A stretch of 64,000 nucleotides of DNA from JAADHI01 sp964451325 (GTDB taxonomy: Bacteria > Nitrospirota > Nitrospiria > SBBL01 > JAADHI01), in the NCBI GenBank assembly GCA_964451325.1, contig CAYVHO010000003.1, positions 186,001 to 250,000 of the forward strand, given 5' to 3'. Each line of letters starts with the position of its first letter. Positions within the stretch are counted from its first letter, which is position 1. This document shows positions 8,278 through 16,194 of this stretch, piece by piece. The translations under genes and the position numbers were made by a program. The notes beneath the pieces are model-generated. The model had not been told where the DNA came from, did not search any database, and saw only the letters and a program-made list of their open reading frames with translations.

Positions 8278-9477
8278 ATGGCAGATCAACAACCGCATCC
8301 GATTTATCTCGACTACATCGCCGCTTCCCCCCTTTTGCAGGAAGCCCAGACTGCGATGCAACCCTTCTTTTTAGATTTTTTTGGAAACCCCCAGAGCCGA
8401 CACGCCTTTGGGACTGCACCCCGTCAAGCCATCGAAGACGCACGCACACAAATTGCGTCAATGATTGGCTGTGCACCCAGAGAAATCATCTTTACTGCAT
8501 CGGGCAGTGAAGCCAATAATTTGGCGATCCAGGGTTTGCTTGCAGCCTACCCCAAACGCGGGCGACATATCATTACAACGGAAATTGAGCACTATTCTGT
8601 GGCCCATCCCATCAAATACCTGGAACAAGCAGGGTATACCGTCACCTGGCTGCCCGTAGATGAGGAGGGACGCATTTCCGCTCAAGCGGTCTCAGATGCC
8701 ATTTGCGACGATACGATCCTGGTTTCAATTGCCCACGCGAATAATGAAGTCGGCACAATACAGCCTTTGGCCGAAATTGCAGACATGACCGCACAAGCCG
8801 GTATTTTTTTGCACACGGATGCTGTTGCCACCATCGGGGTCATCCCTTTTAATTGCACAAGTCTTCCCGTAGATCTGGCTGCCTTCTCAGCCCAGTCCTT
8901 TTGTGGGCCGAAGGGTGTCGGGGCTCTTTATTTGAGACGCGGCACACGCACACACCCTTTGATTGCAGGCGGGATCCAAGAAGAAGGACGCCGGGCAGGG
9001 ACAGAAAATGTTGTCGGTATTGTTGGCATGGGTATCGCCGCAAGTGCCACGCATACACGTATGGCAAAAGAGGTCCCGCGCTTGGGGGCCTTACGAGACC
9101 AACTCATTGCGGGTCTCTTGGCTAAAGTGCCTTTTATGCATCTGACCGGAGCAAAGGAGAACAGGCTGCCCCATATTGCGAGTTTTGCGGTCGAATACCT
9201 GGATGGCTCTGCCCTGGTTAAATCGTTGGAGCAACACGGCATTCTCGCAGCCAGCGGCTCTTCGTGCAGTACAGACGCCCTAAAAATTTCTCCTGTACTC
9301 ACCGCGATGGGCCTACCCGGCAATATTGCTCAGGGCAGCATTGTTTTTAGTTTGGGTTTGCACACCACAAGCGCAGAAATTGAACAGGTGATTTCGGTTT
9401 TTCCGGGCTGTGTTTCGCGTATCCGTCAGGTTTCCCCACTTTTTACCGAACGACTCGCAGAAATGGTGCAAACATGA
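8278..9477 (+). CDS. Cysteine-desulfurase (NifS/IscS) homologue lacking the PLP lysine
   Basis: A 399-residue fold-type I protein that aligns along its length with NifS/IscS: SGSEANNLAIQG near residue 75, the EHYSV histidine region near 104, NNEVGTIQPL near 157, HTDA (179-182), GPKGVGALYLRRG (210-222), GTENVVGIVG near 243 and the active-site cysteine region SGSSCSTD with C330. At the place where IscS has His-Lys binding PLP (SAHK), this protein has Gln206-Ser207 (SAQSFCGPKG); the codons CAG TCC are clear. The pyridine-contacting Gln of HVDATQ is Ala184. The mobile cysteine and PLP aspartate (D181) remain. It either handles sulfur without a normal Schiff base, uses another lysine (K212 is nearby), or is a non-enzymatic partner. 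Its stop overlaps the TusA-like gene by 4 bases. Confidence 0.85.
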   Translation: MADQQPHPIYLDYIAASPLLQEAQTAMQPFFLDFFGNPQSRHAFGTAPRQAIEDARTQIASMIGCAPREIIFTASGSEANNLAIQGLLAAYPKRGRHIITTEIEHYSVAHPIKYLEQAGYTVTWLPVDEEGRISAQAVSDAICDDTILVSIAHANNEVGTIQPLAEIADMTAQAGIFLHTDAVATIGVIPFNCTSLPVDLAAFSAQSFCGPKGVGALYLRRGTRTHPLIAGGIQEEGRRAGTENVVGIVGMGIAASATHTRMAKEVPRLGALRDQLIAGLLAKVPFMHLTGAKENRLPHIASFAVEYLDGSALVKSLEQHGILAASGSSCSTDALKISPVLTAMGLPGNIAQGSIVFSLGLHTTSAEIEQVISVFPGCVSRIRQVSPLFTERLAEMVQT

Positions 9478-9707
9478 CAGAAGCAGACTTCAGCCTCAAC
9501 ACCTTAGGCATGTTTTGCCCTATCCCCGTCATTTTGACTTCAAAAAAAATGAAGGAAATGGCCTTAGGTCAAATTATCGAAGTCCTGTCTGATGATCCGG
9601 GCATCAAAAAAGACATGCCCATCTGGTGTAAAAACACCGGTAATACGCTGATTTCGCTCAGCGAAACCGATGGCGTCATCACACTTTATGTGTGCAAAAA
9701 GACCTGA
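9474..9707 (+). CDS. TusA/SirA-family sulfur carrier protein
   Basis: A 77-residue protein with the CPxP motif of TusA (CPIP, cysteine at residue 15), followed by the amphipathic helix SKKMKEMALGQ and the strand IIEVLSDDP expected of the two-layer fold. A second cysteine lies at IWCKN and a third near the C-terminus. TusA proteins take persulfide sulfur from a cysteine desulfurase and pass it on for tRNA thiolation, molybdenum cofactor or sulfur oxidation. Translational coupling (4-base overlap) with the lysine-less desulfurase homologue says the two work together. The final acceptor is not encoded nearby. Confidence 0.9.
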   Translation: MTEADFSLNTLGMFCPIPVILTSKKMKEMALGQIIEVLSDDPGIKKDMPIWCKNTGNTLISLSETDGVITLYVCKKT

Positions 9708-9720
9708 ACGTAAGACAACG

Positions 9721-10857
9721 CTAATTAGAGCCTTTTTGAAAACCTTCTTGTTTTCCGAGAAGAACCGACATGGAAGCCTCGTTGTTATTTGCAACAGCGA
9801 TGTCCATACGCCCGTCCTGATTAAAATCCCCAATCACAACATAAAATGGTGCTTTGCCTGTATAGAGGTTTAAGGGAGGATGATTGAAACGTCCCCCTTT
9901 TTTTCCCGTGAGGTAGGAAATATTGCTACTACGGGTGTTGGTCACCACCAAGTCCAGCAGTTTATCCCCATTAAAGTCATGTGCAATCGCGGAAGTTGGG
10001 CCCCCGTCCGCGCCAAAATCGCTGACCTTTTCAAAACCCTTGCCATCAGCATTTGAAACAAAAAGCGTCAGAGAGTCGCCGAGCCCATTTATCGCAAGAA
10101 GGTCGGGGTAGGTGTCTTTGTTGAAATCGGCAGTCATCACGCCCAGTGGATTCATGCCCGTGCGGTAATGGGTCCCTTCAACAAAATTGCCCTCACCTTT
10201 CCCCCAAAAGAACGCAAGGTCACTGCTGGGTGACCCGTTATTTGCCATCAAAAGATCAATCAAGCCGTCTCCGTTAAAATCCCCTGAAATAATCTCCGTG
10301 GGAATGGCACCCGTATCCAGTTCTTTCTTCCTTCTGAAGCCACCCTTGCCATCACCGAGTAAAACGAGCAAATAATCAAAACGAGAAACAATTGCAATAT
10401 CCAAATGACCATCGCCATTAAAATCGTTTACGGTTGCAGACTGTGGAGCCCGCTTGGTTTTTATTTTACTGGTTCTAAGAAAGTTCCCACCGCCCTGATT
10501 GATCAAAATGACGATGTTGTCACCACCATTATTCACAACCCCCAAATCTATTTTTTGATCTTCATTAAAATCTCCCGAAATAATCCATCGGGGTTGTCTT
10601 CCTGTTTTAAGCGTTCGGATATTGGGAAAACTGCCATCATTTTTTCCGAACAGGATTGAAATATTGTTGTCCTCTGAATTGGCAATAATGATGTCTACCG
10701 CCTGATCAGCATTAAGGTGGGCCGTAATCATGTGAGAGGGGCTTTCGCCGACAGCATAATGGATCGGTTCACGAAAAGGATTGGAGGGAGGCTCAGTATT
10801 GATACAAGCAGAGAGAGGAATCCATAGAACTGAAAGCCAGGAAAGTGTGCGCCACAT
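9721..10857 (-). CDS. VCBS/FG-GAP repeat lipoprotein
   Basis: A 378-residue exported protein. The N-terminus is a lipoprotein signal with the lipobox LSAC (cysteine at residue 18). The mature part is built of about seven repeats of the type GDFNGDGLIDLLMANN, each with a calcium-binding-like DxNxDGxxD loop, which fold as a beta-propeller (FG-GAP/VCBS family). Such proteins bind surfaces, carbohydrates or partner proteins; no enzymatic residues are visible. It converges on the TusA-like gene with 13 bases between stops. Its promoter (10864-10891) abuts the start codon, so the mRNA may be leaderless. Confidence 0.85.
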   Translation of the reverse strand: MWRTLSWLSVLWIPLSACINTEPPSNPFREPIHYAVGESPSHMITAHLNADQAVDIIIANSEDNNISILFGKNDGSFPNIRTLKTGRQPRWIISGDFNEDQKIDLGVVNNGGDNIVILINQGGGNFLRTSKIKTKRAPQSATVNDFNGDGHLDIAIVSRFDYLLVLLGDGKGGFRRKKELDTGAIPTEIISGDFNGDGLIDLLMANNGSPSSDLAFFWGKGEGNFVEGTHYRTGMNPLGVMTADFNKDTYPDLLAINGLGDSLTLFVSNADGKGFEKVSDFGADGGPTSAIAHDFNGDKLLDLVVTNTRSSNISYLTGKKGGRFNHPPLNLYTGKAPFYVVIGDFNQDGRMDIAVANNNEASMSVLLGKQEGFQKGSN

Positions 10858-10863
10858 CTCATC

Positions 10864-10891
10864 ATTCTACGGAGTTTTTAAGTCATGTCAA
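10864..10891 (-). promoter_or_regulatory. Promoter abutting the VCBS lipoprotein start
   Basis: Minus strand: TTGACA (10886-10891), 16 bases, TAGAAT (10864-10869). Only 6 bases separate the -10 box from the ATG at 10857, so transcription should begin at or within a base or two of the start codon. Confidence 0.6.
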
Positions 10892-10939
10892 TTGATAAAC
10901 AAAATTATAAAATCCCAGAATGATGGTTCCGGCAATTTA

Positions 10940-10969
10940 TTGAAAAAAAGCCCAAAAATGCGGTATGCT
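10940..10969 (+). promoter_or_regulatory. Candidate promoter for the VOC gene
   Basis: TTGAAA (10940-10945), 18 bases, TATGCT (10964-10969), about 46 bases before the chosen start at 11016. Moderate match. Confidence 0.35.
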
Positions 10970-11015
10970 CCCGCAAGCCTTAAGCCAATCACTTCTTACC
11001 GAGGGAATCGTTCCT

Positions 11016-11414
11016 ATGGCACTTCAAGGACTGCGACATCTTGCACTTCGTGTCAGTGATCTTTCACGTTCCCGTGGTTTTTATGAAGACTTACTCGGTA
11101 TGTACGTGGTTTGGCAACCGGATGATTACAGCCTTTATCTTTCTTCGGGCTGCGATAATCTCGCACTACATCAAATTACCACAGGAGAAACACTCGACCT
11201 AAAAGGACAAAGCCTTGATCACTTAGGTTTTATTGCTGAAAACGAAACAGATGTTGACGCCATCTTTGAAACGGCGAAAGCCGCCCAGGTCCCCATCGTC
11301 AAACCCGTCAAACGGCATCGTGACCAGGCCTACTCTTTCTACATGGCCGATCCCGACGGCAATGTGATCCAAATCCTCTACGAACCCAAGATCAGCCCTT
11401 TGAAATTACGATAA
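11016..11414 (+). CDS. Glyoxalase/VOC superfamily protein
   Basis: A 132-residue single VOC-fold protein made of two beta-alpha-beta-beta-beta modules: LRHLALRVSDLSRSRGFYEDLLG at the N-terminus (residues 6-28) and LDHLGFIAENETDVDAIF from about residue 69. Potential metal ligands are His8, His70 and the glutamate in IQILYEP near the C-terminus, as in glyoxalase I and ring-cleaving dioxygenases. The substrate is unknown. The frame is open for 17 further codons upstream, but the ATG at 11016 has GAGGGA 10 bases before it and begins exactly at the first conserved strand, so it is preferred. Confidence 0.85.
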   Translation: MALQGLRHLALRVSDLSRSRGFYEDLLGMYVVWQPDDYSLYLSSGCDNLALHQITTGETLDLKGQSLDHLGFIAENETDVDAIFETAKAAQVPIVKPVKRHRDQAYSFYMADPDGNVIQILYEPKISPLKLR

Positions 11415-11444
11415 ACCTGCTCCCATGTTTGTGCACCTGAAATT

Positions 11445-12584
11445 TTAATGACCCGTATAACGGCTCACGCCACCAAAGGTACCAAACCATTTGTGTCCAT
11501 CAGGGTCGATGGCAATCGCAAAAACATAGTCTCCCAATAGGCCATCTTCTTGCCTAAAGGTTGTAAAGACTTCGCCATCAAAACGACTCACGCCTTTGTT
11601 GGTCCCGATCCATAAGATGCCTGAGGCATCCACTTCAATGGCGTTGATGATATTTCCAGCCAATCCGTCTTTTGTGGTGAAGTTAAGAAACGTTTTGCCA
11701 TCGAAACGAGACAAACCACTGCCCCAGGTCCCAAACCACTTATAACCCAAGGGGCCGATCGCAGATGAAACCACATAATTGGGGTTGGTCTCTTGATTTT
11801 CACGGCCACTCTGCAAGTGGTGATCTTCATCTTCGGTATAGGGTTCTTCTTTTTTTGGACGTTTTAAGGCCTGGGTGATGGATGCCCCGAGTCCATCTTT
11901 ATGGGTCCAGGACTGCCAGGTCGTCCCGTCAAAACGGTTAATGCCCCCTTCTGTGCCAAACCAGAGCACACCAGAGGCCTCTCTTTCGACGGTATAGACC
12001 CATTTATCAACCAGACCGTCGTCCATTGTATAGGTCAGAAAACCCTCTTTTTTAGAATGGCTGGCTCCTTTCCAAGTTGCGACCCACATGGAACCATCGG
12101 GCTCAAATAACAAGTCATAGACCCAAAGATCCCCCAAACCTTCTTTCGGGCCATAGGCCGTCCAATTTGCGCCATAGCTTTTCTGCCCATATCCATAAGG
12201 GGTGAAGACCTCCCATGTGCGTCCATCAAAACGGGAAAGACCGCCCCCATAAGTACCGATCCAGACATTGCCTTTTTTATCCGGTGTGATGGAAACAATC
12301 ACATTGGAAAGCAGCCCGGATTTTTTGACATTAAATACGGTCGGTTCTTCTTTCTTGCGATCAAAACGGATCAGACCATTTGAAGTACCGATCCAGAGGA
12401 TATCTCCTTCTGCGGCCAAACCCCGAATCACGACATCCCCAATCGACCAACTCGTCCATTTTGGGTTTGGAATATCCAATAGAGGCGGTGGCATTTGAGC
12501 AAGGGCCAGAGATTGGAACACAAAAAAGACAAGGCTTAGACCCCAAATAAGCGCTTTGCACAAAAGTCTCAAAATTCTCCCCAC
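11445..12584 (-). CDS. Secreted two-component-regulator-propeller repeat protein
   Basis: A 379-residue exported protein. Residues 1-29 are a signal peptide (hydrophobic core LIWGLSLVFFVFQSLALAQ). The mature part repeats a motif such as GVSRFDG followed by WIGT or WFGT, the Reg_prop repeat that forms seven-bladed propellers in the sensor domains of hybrid two-component systems. Here the propeller stands alone without kinase or transmembrane output, so it is probably a periplasmic ligand-binding or structural protein. The start is GTG within the last codons of nadK (16-base overlap), so the gene is translationally coupled to nadK. Confidence 0.8.
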   Translation of the reverse strand: MGRILRLLCKALIWGLSLVFFVFQSLALAQMPPPLLDIPNPKWTSWSIGDVVIRGLAAEGDILWIGTSNGLIRFDRKKEEPTVFNVKKSGLLSNVIVSITPDKKGNVWIGTYGGGLSRFDGRTWEVFTPYGYGQKSYGANWTAYGPKEGLGDLWVYDLLFEPDGSMWVATWKGASHSKKEGFLTYTMDDGLVDKWVYTVEREASGVLWFGTEGGINRFDGTTWQSWTHKDGLGASITQALKRPKKEEPYTEDEDHHLQSGRENQETNPNYVVSSAIGPLGYKWFGTWGSGLSRFDGKTFLNFTTKDGLAGNIINAIEVDASGILWIGTNKGVSRFDGEVFTTFRQEDGLLGDYVFAIAIDPDGHKWFGTFGGVSRYTGH

Positions 12585-13498
12585 TTGAGTTTTTGGCGTA
12601 GGACCTGGTAGTAGCTACGATTGGGTGAAAGGATCATCCGTAAGCGTTTTTTAGCGGCCGTAATCTGGACCACATCGTTCGATTTCAAAAAAAAAACCTC
12701 TTGACCATCAAACATCACAATTGGCCCTTCCTCAGTACTTTTTAAGGTAACGCAGACCTGTGCATCGCTTCGCACAAGCAAAGGACGGTTGGTCAACATA
12801 TGGGGTGAAATCGGGGTCAATAACATTGCATCCACTGAAGGATGAACAATGGGGCCACCCGAAGAAAGGGAATAGGCCGTGGAGCCCGTTGCACTTGAAA
12901 TGATCAGTCCATCAGCCCGAATTGCCGTGACAAATTGCGAATCAATGGTGATTTCAAGCTGGAGAAGCTTTGAAAGCGCACCTTTGTGTATGGTCACATC
13001 ATTCAAAACGGTAGGCTGAGGATGGTCGATGTGCCCACGCGAAACAAAACTGGTCAGGGTTTGCCGATGATCTTCTTCAAAACCACCTTCAAAAATCCGT
13101 TCCAGACTACTATAAAGCTCATCAAGTGTCACTTCGGTTAAAAAACCAAGACTGCCCAAATTAACCCCCAAAATGGGGGTATCTCGCCCTGCGACCTGTC
13201 GCGCTGCTGAAAGAAAGGTGCCATCGCCGCCCAAGACAATCAAGAGATCCAGTGAAGGAGGCGGTTTTAGGTCGCCACGTTGTAACAAAACAACGGTCTT
13301 GTCTTGCGCCACAAGCCACTGGCTTAATTGATCAAGTGTCTCTTTGCCTTGAGGGTGTTCGGGTCTGAGGGCGATTCCAATTTGTTTCATGGGCTGATGA
13401 TGGATCAGTGCTTGTAATTGACGCGTGACATGGGGGCTGATTCTAACCATCCGCCCTTTTTTTGTCAACGCAGACAAAACCAGAACCTCCCTGAACAT
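12569..13498 (-). CDS. nadK: NAD kinase
   Basis: Phosphorylates NAD to NADP. Signatures are the catalytic GGDGTFLSAAR (near residue 90), LGVNLGSLGFLTEV soon after, the NDVTIHKG motif and the ATGSTAYSLSSGGPIVHP block near 185-200. The frame is open to 13537, but the ATG at 13498 is preceded by an excellent AGGAGGGGG 9 bases upstream, so it is the likely start (309 residues). The conserved domain begins about 37 residues later (MKQIGIALRP). The gene contains a T10 run (near 12690, coding VFFL) that is in frame, useful for comparison with the frameshifted glycosyltransferase at 37.7-39.0 kb. Confidence 0.93.
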   Translation of the reverse strand: MFREVLVLSALTKKGRMVRISPHVTRQLQALIHHQPMKQIGIALRPEHPQGKETLDQLSQWLVAQDKTVVLLQRGDLKPPPSLDLLIVLGGDGTFLSAARQVAGRDTPILGVNLGSLGFLTEVTLDELYSSLERIFEGGFEEDHRQTLTSFVSRGHIDHPQPTVLNDVTIHKGALSKLLQLEITIDSQFVTAIRADGLIISSATGSTAYSLSSGGPIVHPSVDAMLLTPISPHMLTNRPLLVRSDAQVCVTLKSTEEGPIVMFDGQEVFFLKSNDVVQITAAKKRLRMILSPNRSYYQVLRQKLKWGEF

Positions 13499-13553
13499 GA
13501 GTGTGTTCCCCCTCCTAACGAGGGAAGACAATGGCAAAAGACGACGGATTTAC

Positions 13554-13583
13554 TTGTCTTCGTTTAAAAAGAGATGCTAGAGT
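13554..13583 (+). promoter_or_regulatory. Candidate promoter for the small membrane protein
   Basis: TTGTCT (13554-13559), 18 bases, TAGAGT (13578-13583), 15 bases before the ATG at 13599. Confidence 0.35.
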
Positions 13584-13598
13584 GATCTTCTTTTTTAG

Positions 13599-14051
13599 AT
13601 GGTCTCTTTCAAAATGTTAAAAAAAATACACCGTTTTCTCGTTATTTCAGGTGGGATTTTGTTCGTACTCGGCATCATTCGGCTCTACCGTGTGATTCGG
13701 ATGCATGAAGAAGACCCGCTTTTTGCACCCCATTTACTGGGTGCATCGCTTTCAGCCTGGATTGCCTATTCTCTGCTCAAAATCGGTCTAGAAAAACATG
13801 AATTTAACCGAAAAAAGGCGATTCGCCTCATCCGCTCGGGTTCAATTTTACTCGGTATCTGGGGTTACCGTTTCTTCCTGTTTCTAAAAAACCCTAACGG
13901 CATCAACGGGACCCCCCTACAGATTTATTTGGCCCCACTCTATGTGGTCTTTGGTACTATCGTCATGTGTCTTGGTTTAAAAATCAGTCGCATGATCCGA
14001 AAACAAGTACGCGAAAATGGCACATCGTTTTCAGAAGAAGTGCTCCGCTAG
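13599..14051 (+). CDS. Hypothetical inner-membrane protein with about four helices
   Basis: Not recognised. The 150-residue product has hydrophobic stretches near 12-28 (FLVISGGILFVLGIIRL), 45-62, 80-96 and 108-126 (IYLAPLYVVFGTIVMCLGL), separated by basic loops (KHEFNRKKAIRLIR). A short hydrophilic tail follows. No catalytic or binding motif is visible. It stands alone between the divergently placed nadK and the polysaccharide cluster. Confidence 0.65.
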   Translation: MVSFKMLKKIHRFLVISGGILFVLGIIRLYRVIRMHEEDPLFAPHLLGASLSAWIAYSLLKIGLEKHEFNRKKAIRLIRSGSILLGIWGYRFFLFLKNPNGINGTPLQIYLAPLYVVFGTIVMCLGLKISRMIRKQVRENGTSFSEEVLR

Positions 14052-14095
14052 GGGCTTGTCGGAGTAGCGTGAGGGGGCATTAGGTTTCAAAAGCC

Positions 14096-14123
14096 TTGCT
14101 TTTCTATTAAAATCAATTAAAAT
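14096..14123 (+). promoter_or_regulatory. Candidate promoter of the polysaccharide cluster
   Basis: TTGCTT (14096-14101), 16 bases, TAAAAT (14118-14123), about 65 bases before the first glycosyltransferase. It is the best candidate in the 138-base gap ahead of the long plus-strand gene series. Confidence 0.45.
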
Positions 14124-14189
14124 TATGGGATCATCTGCTCCTCTTTTTAAGAAGGAAGAGCCTTCAATAAACACGCGTGTCAGGCGTAC

Positions 14190-15212
14190 ATGAATCCTAA
14201 AGAAGGTCTTTATTTGAAAACGCCGCTCTACCTTTCTGTTGCCGTTCCCGTCTACAACGAAGAAGACTCCGTTCGCCTGCTTTATGAAAAAATTCGTTCC
14301 GTCTGTGAGTCCATCAACAAACCCTACGAAATTATTTTTGTGGACGATGGCAGTTCAGACCGCACTCCTAAAATTTTGCAAGAAATTCAAGACGCCGACC
14401 CTCACTTTAGACGCGTTCAATTTCGAAAAAATTACGGTCAGACCGCCGCGATGGCCGCAGGCTTCGATGCCGCCCGGGGGGAGCGCGTTGTGAGTATGGA
14501 TGGAGACCTTCAAAACGACCCTTCGGACATCCCAATGTTGTTAAACAAAATGGATGAAGGCTATGATGTGGTCTGCGGTTGGCGAAAAAATCGGCAAGAT
14601 AAATTTTGGTCACGTCGCTTTCCATCTATCATTGCGAACTGGATCATCGGTCGTGTCACCGGGGTCAGAATCCATGACAATGGCTGCTCATTAAAAGCCT
14701 ATCGCGCATCCATTATAAAGAATGTCTTTCTCTATGGTGAAATGCATCGATTTATTCCCGCCATGACAACACTCACCGGGGCAAGGGTGACCGAGGTTGT
14801 CGTCAAACATCACGCACGTCAATTTGGAGAAAGTAAATATGGCATCAGCCGGGTTTGGCGTGTCATTCTCGATATTATTACCGTAAAAATGATTATTGGT
14901 TTTGCGTCGAAACCGCTTCGATGGTTTGGTTTCTTTTCTCTCCCTTTTATCATTGCAGGTTTTGTCTCGCTTTTTGCCGTGGGAAACTTCCTCGTAGTCG
15001 AAAGCGTTGAAAGTTGGTTGGGCCTGACGGTTGAAAGCTGGTTGGTTATGACGACCGTAGGCCTTTTATTCTTTTTTCTCAGTACCCACCTCATTGCACT
15101 GGGTATTATCGGAGAACTTTCAATGAAAACGGGAGATTTTAGACCCAGCAAAGGCCTACGACCTAATATTAAAACCCTTAGCTCCAATACAAGGAAGGTC
15201 ATCACACCATGA
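14190..15212 (+). CDS. Family 2 glycosyltransferase, DPM1/GtrB-like, with C-terminal membrane helices
   Basis: A 340-residue enzyme with the GT-A fold. VAVPVYNEED (17-26), the nucleotide-binding FVDDGSSDRT (50-59) and the metal-binding DGDLQ (104-108, DxD) are all intact, as is the acceptor region DNGCSLKAYR near 163. Two transmembrane helices (about 248-270 and 285-310) follow, as in bactoprenyl- or dolichyl-phosphate sugar transferases that load a sugar on the lipid carrier at the inner membrane. Its stop overlaps the next, degenerate, paralogue by 4 bases (ATGA), so they are probably made as a pair. Confidence 0.9.
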   Translation: MNPKEGLYLKTPLYLSVAVPVYNEEDSVRLLYEKIRSVCESINKPYEIIFVDDGSSDRTPKILQEIQDADPHFRRVQFRKNYGQTAAMAAGFDAARGERVVSMDGDLQNDPSDIPMLLNKMDEGYDVVCGWRKNRQDKFWSRRFPSIIANWIIGRVTGVRIHDNGCSLKAYRASIIKNVFLYGEMHRFIPAMTTLTGARVTEVVVKHHARQFGESKYGISRVWRVILDIITVKMIIGFASKPLRWFGFFSLPFIIAGFVSLFAVGNFLVVESVESWLGLTVESWLVMTTVGLLFFFLSTHLIALGIIGELSMKTGDFRPSKGLRPNIKTLSSNTRKVITP

Positions 15213-16192
15213 TCCAGAAAGAAGAGGCGGCCACGCTAAAAACGTCCCCTCAGAAAACCTACGATTTTTCAGTCGTGGTACCCATTTGTGAACGCCACGA
15301 TGATTTGAAGGCACTTTATCTACAATACGCAAAAATACTTACAGAAAAAGGGAAATGCTTCGAGTTTATTTTTATCGTGGACGGTGCACATCCAGAAGCG
15401 CTTGAAACTTTAAACGCACTGATGCAATCCCATTCTGATATTAAGGTTGTCGTACTCAATCGAAGTTTTGGCGAAGCCACGGCCCTTTCGGTCGGATTTG
15501 AACAAACAAGCGGGGCAAATATCATCACTTTAGCCGCCTATTTTCAGGTTGTGCCCGAAGCGCTTTCGAAAGTTCTTGATGTTTTTGAAGAAAAGGGAGA
15601 TGACCTTGTAATCACCCGGCGGTTTCCCCGTATTGATTCATTTTTAAATCGCCTGCAGTCGCGTGTATTTCATGTCTTGATGCGCCTGTTGACGGGCGCA
15701 AAATATCACGATGTCAGCTGTGGCCTTCGTATCATGCGCCGGAAAGTTGCTGAAGAAGTCCATCTTTATGGCGACCTTCATCGTTTTTTACCCCTGCTGG
15801 CCTATCAAAAAGGATTCAGTGTCATTGAAACCCCCGTCCGACAAAACATTCAGGACAAAAAAAGCCGACTCCAAAACCCGGGGATTTATCTGCGTAGGCT
15901 GCTGGATATTCTCACGCTATTTTTTCTATTTAAATTCACACGAAAACCCCTTCGTTTTTTTGGTTTGGTCGGCTCTTCCCTTTTTGGCACAGGTGCGCTT
16001 ATTGCGACCTATCTGGCCATTTACCGTTTTATGGGACTGGGCGGTATTGCGGGACGCCCTCTGCTCGTCCTGGGGGTATTGCTGATGGTACTGGGGGTTC
16101 AGCTTTTTTCAATTGGTCTATTGGGAGAAATTATTATTTTCACACATGCCTCTGAAACCAAAGACTACCAAGTCAAGGAGGTTCTGAAATAG
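15209..16192 (+). CDS. Family 2 glycosyltransferase paralogue with degenerate catalytic motifs
   Basis: A 327-residue protein that aligns from end to end with the preceding DPM1/GtrB-like enzyme, including HDVSCGLRIMRR and the two C-terminal helices. The catalytic positions are lost: DGDLQ of the neighbour is AAYFQ here (109-113) and VDDGSS is IVDGAH. The reading frame is intact and the rest is well kept, so this is unlikely to be simple decay. It may act as a non-catalytic partner, a scaffold in a heterodimer, or a carrier-binding protein. The start overlaps the active paralogue; FemAB follows two bases after its stop. Confidence 0.82.
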   Translation: MIQKEEAATLKTSPQKTYDFSVVVPICERHDDLKALYLQYAKILTEKGKCFEFIFIVDGAHPEALETLNALMQSHSDIKVVVLNRSFGEATALSVGFEQTSGANIITLAAYFQVVPEALSKVLDVFEEKGDDLVITRRFPRIDSFLNRLQSRVFHVLMRLLTGAKYHDVSCGLRIMRRKVAEEVHLYGDLHRFLPLLAYQKGFSVIETPVRQNIQDKKSRLQNPGIYLRRLLDILTLFFLFKFTRKPLRFFGLVGSSLFGTGALIATYLAIYRFMGLGGIAGRPLLVLGVLLMVLGVQLFSIGLLGEIIIFTHASETKDYQVKEVLK

Positions 16193-16194
16193 TT

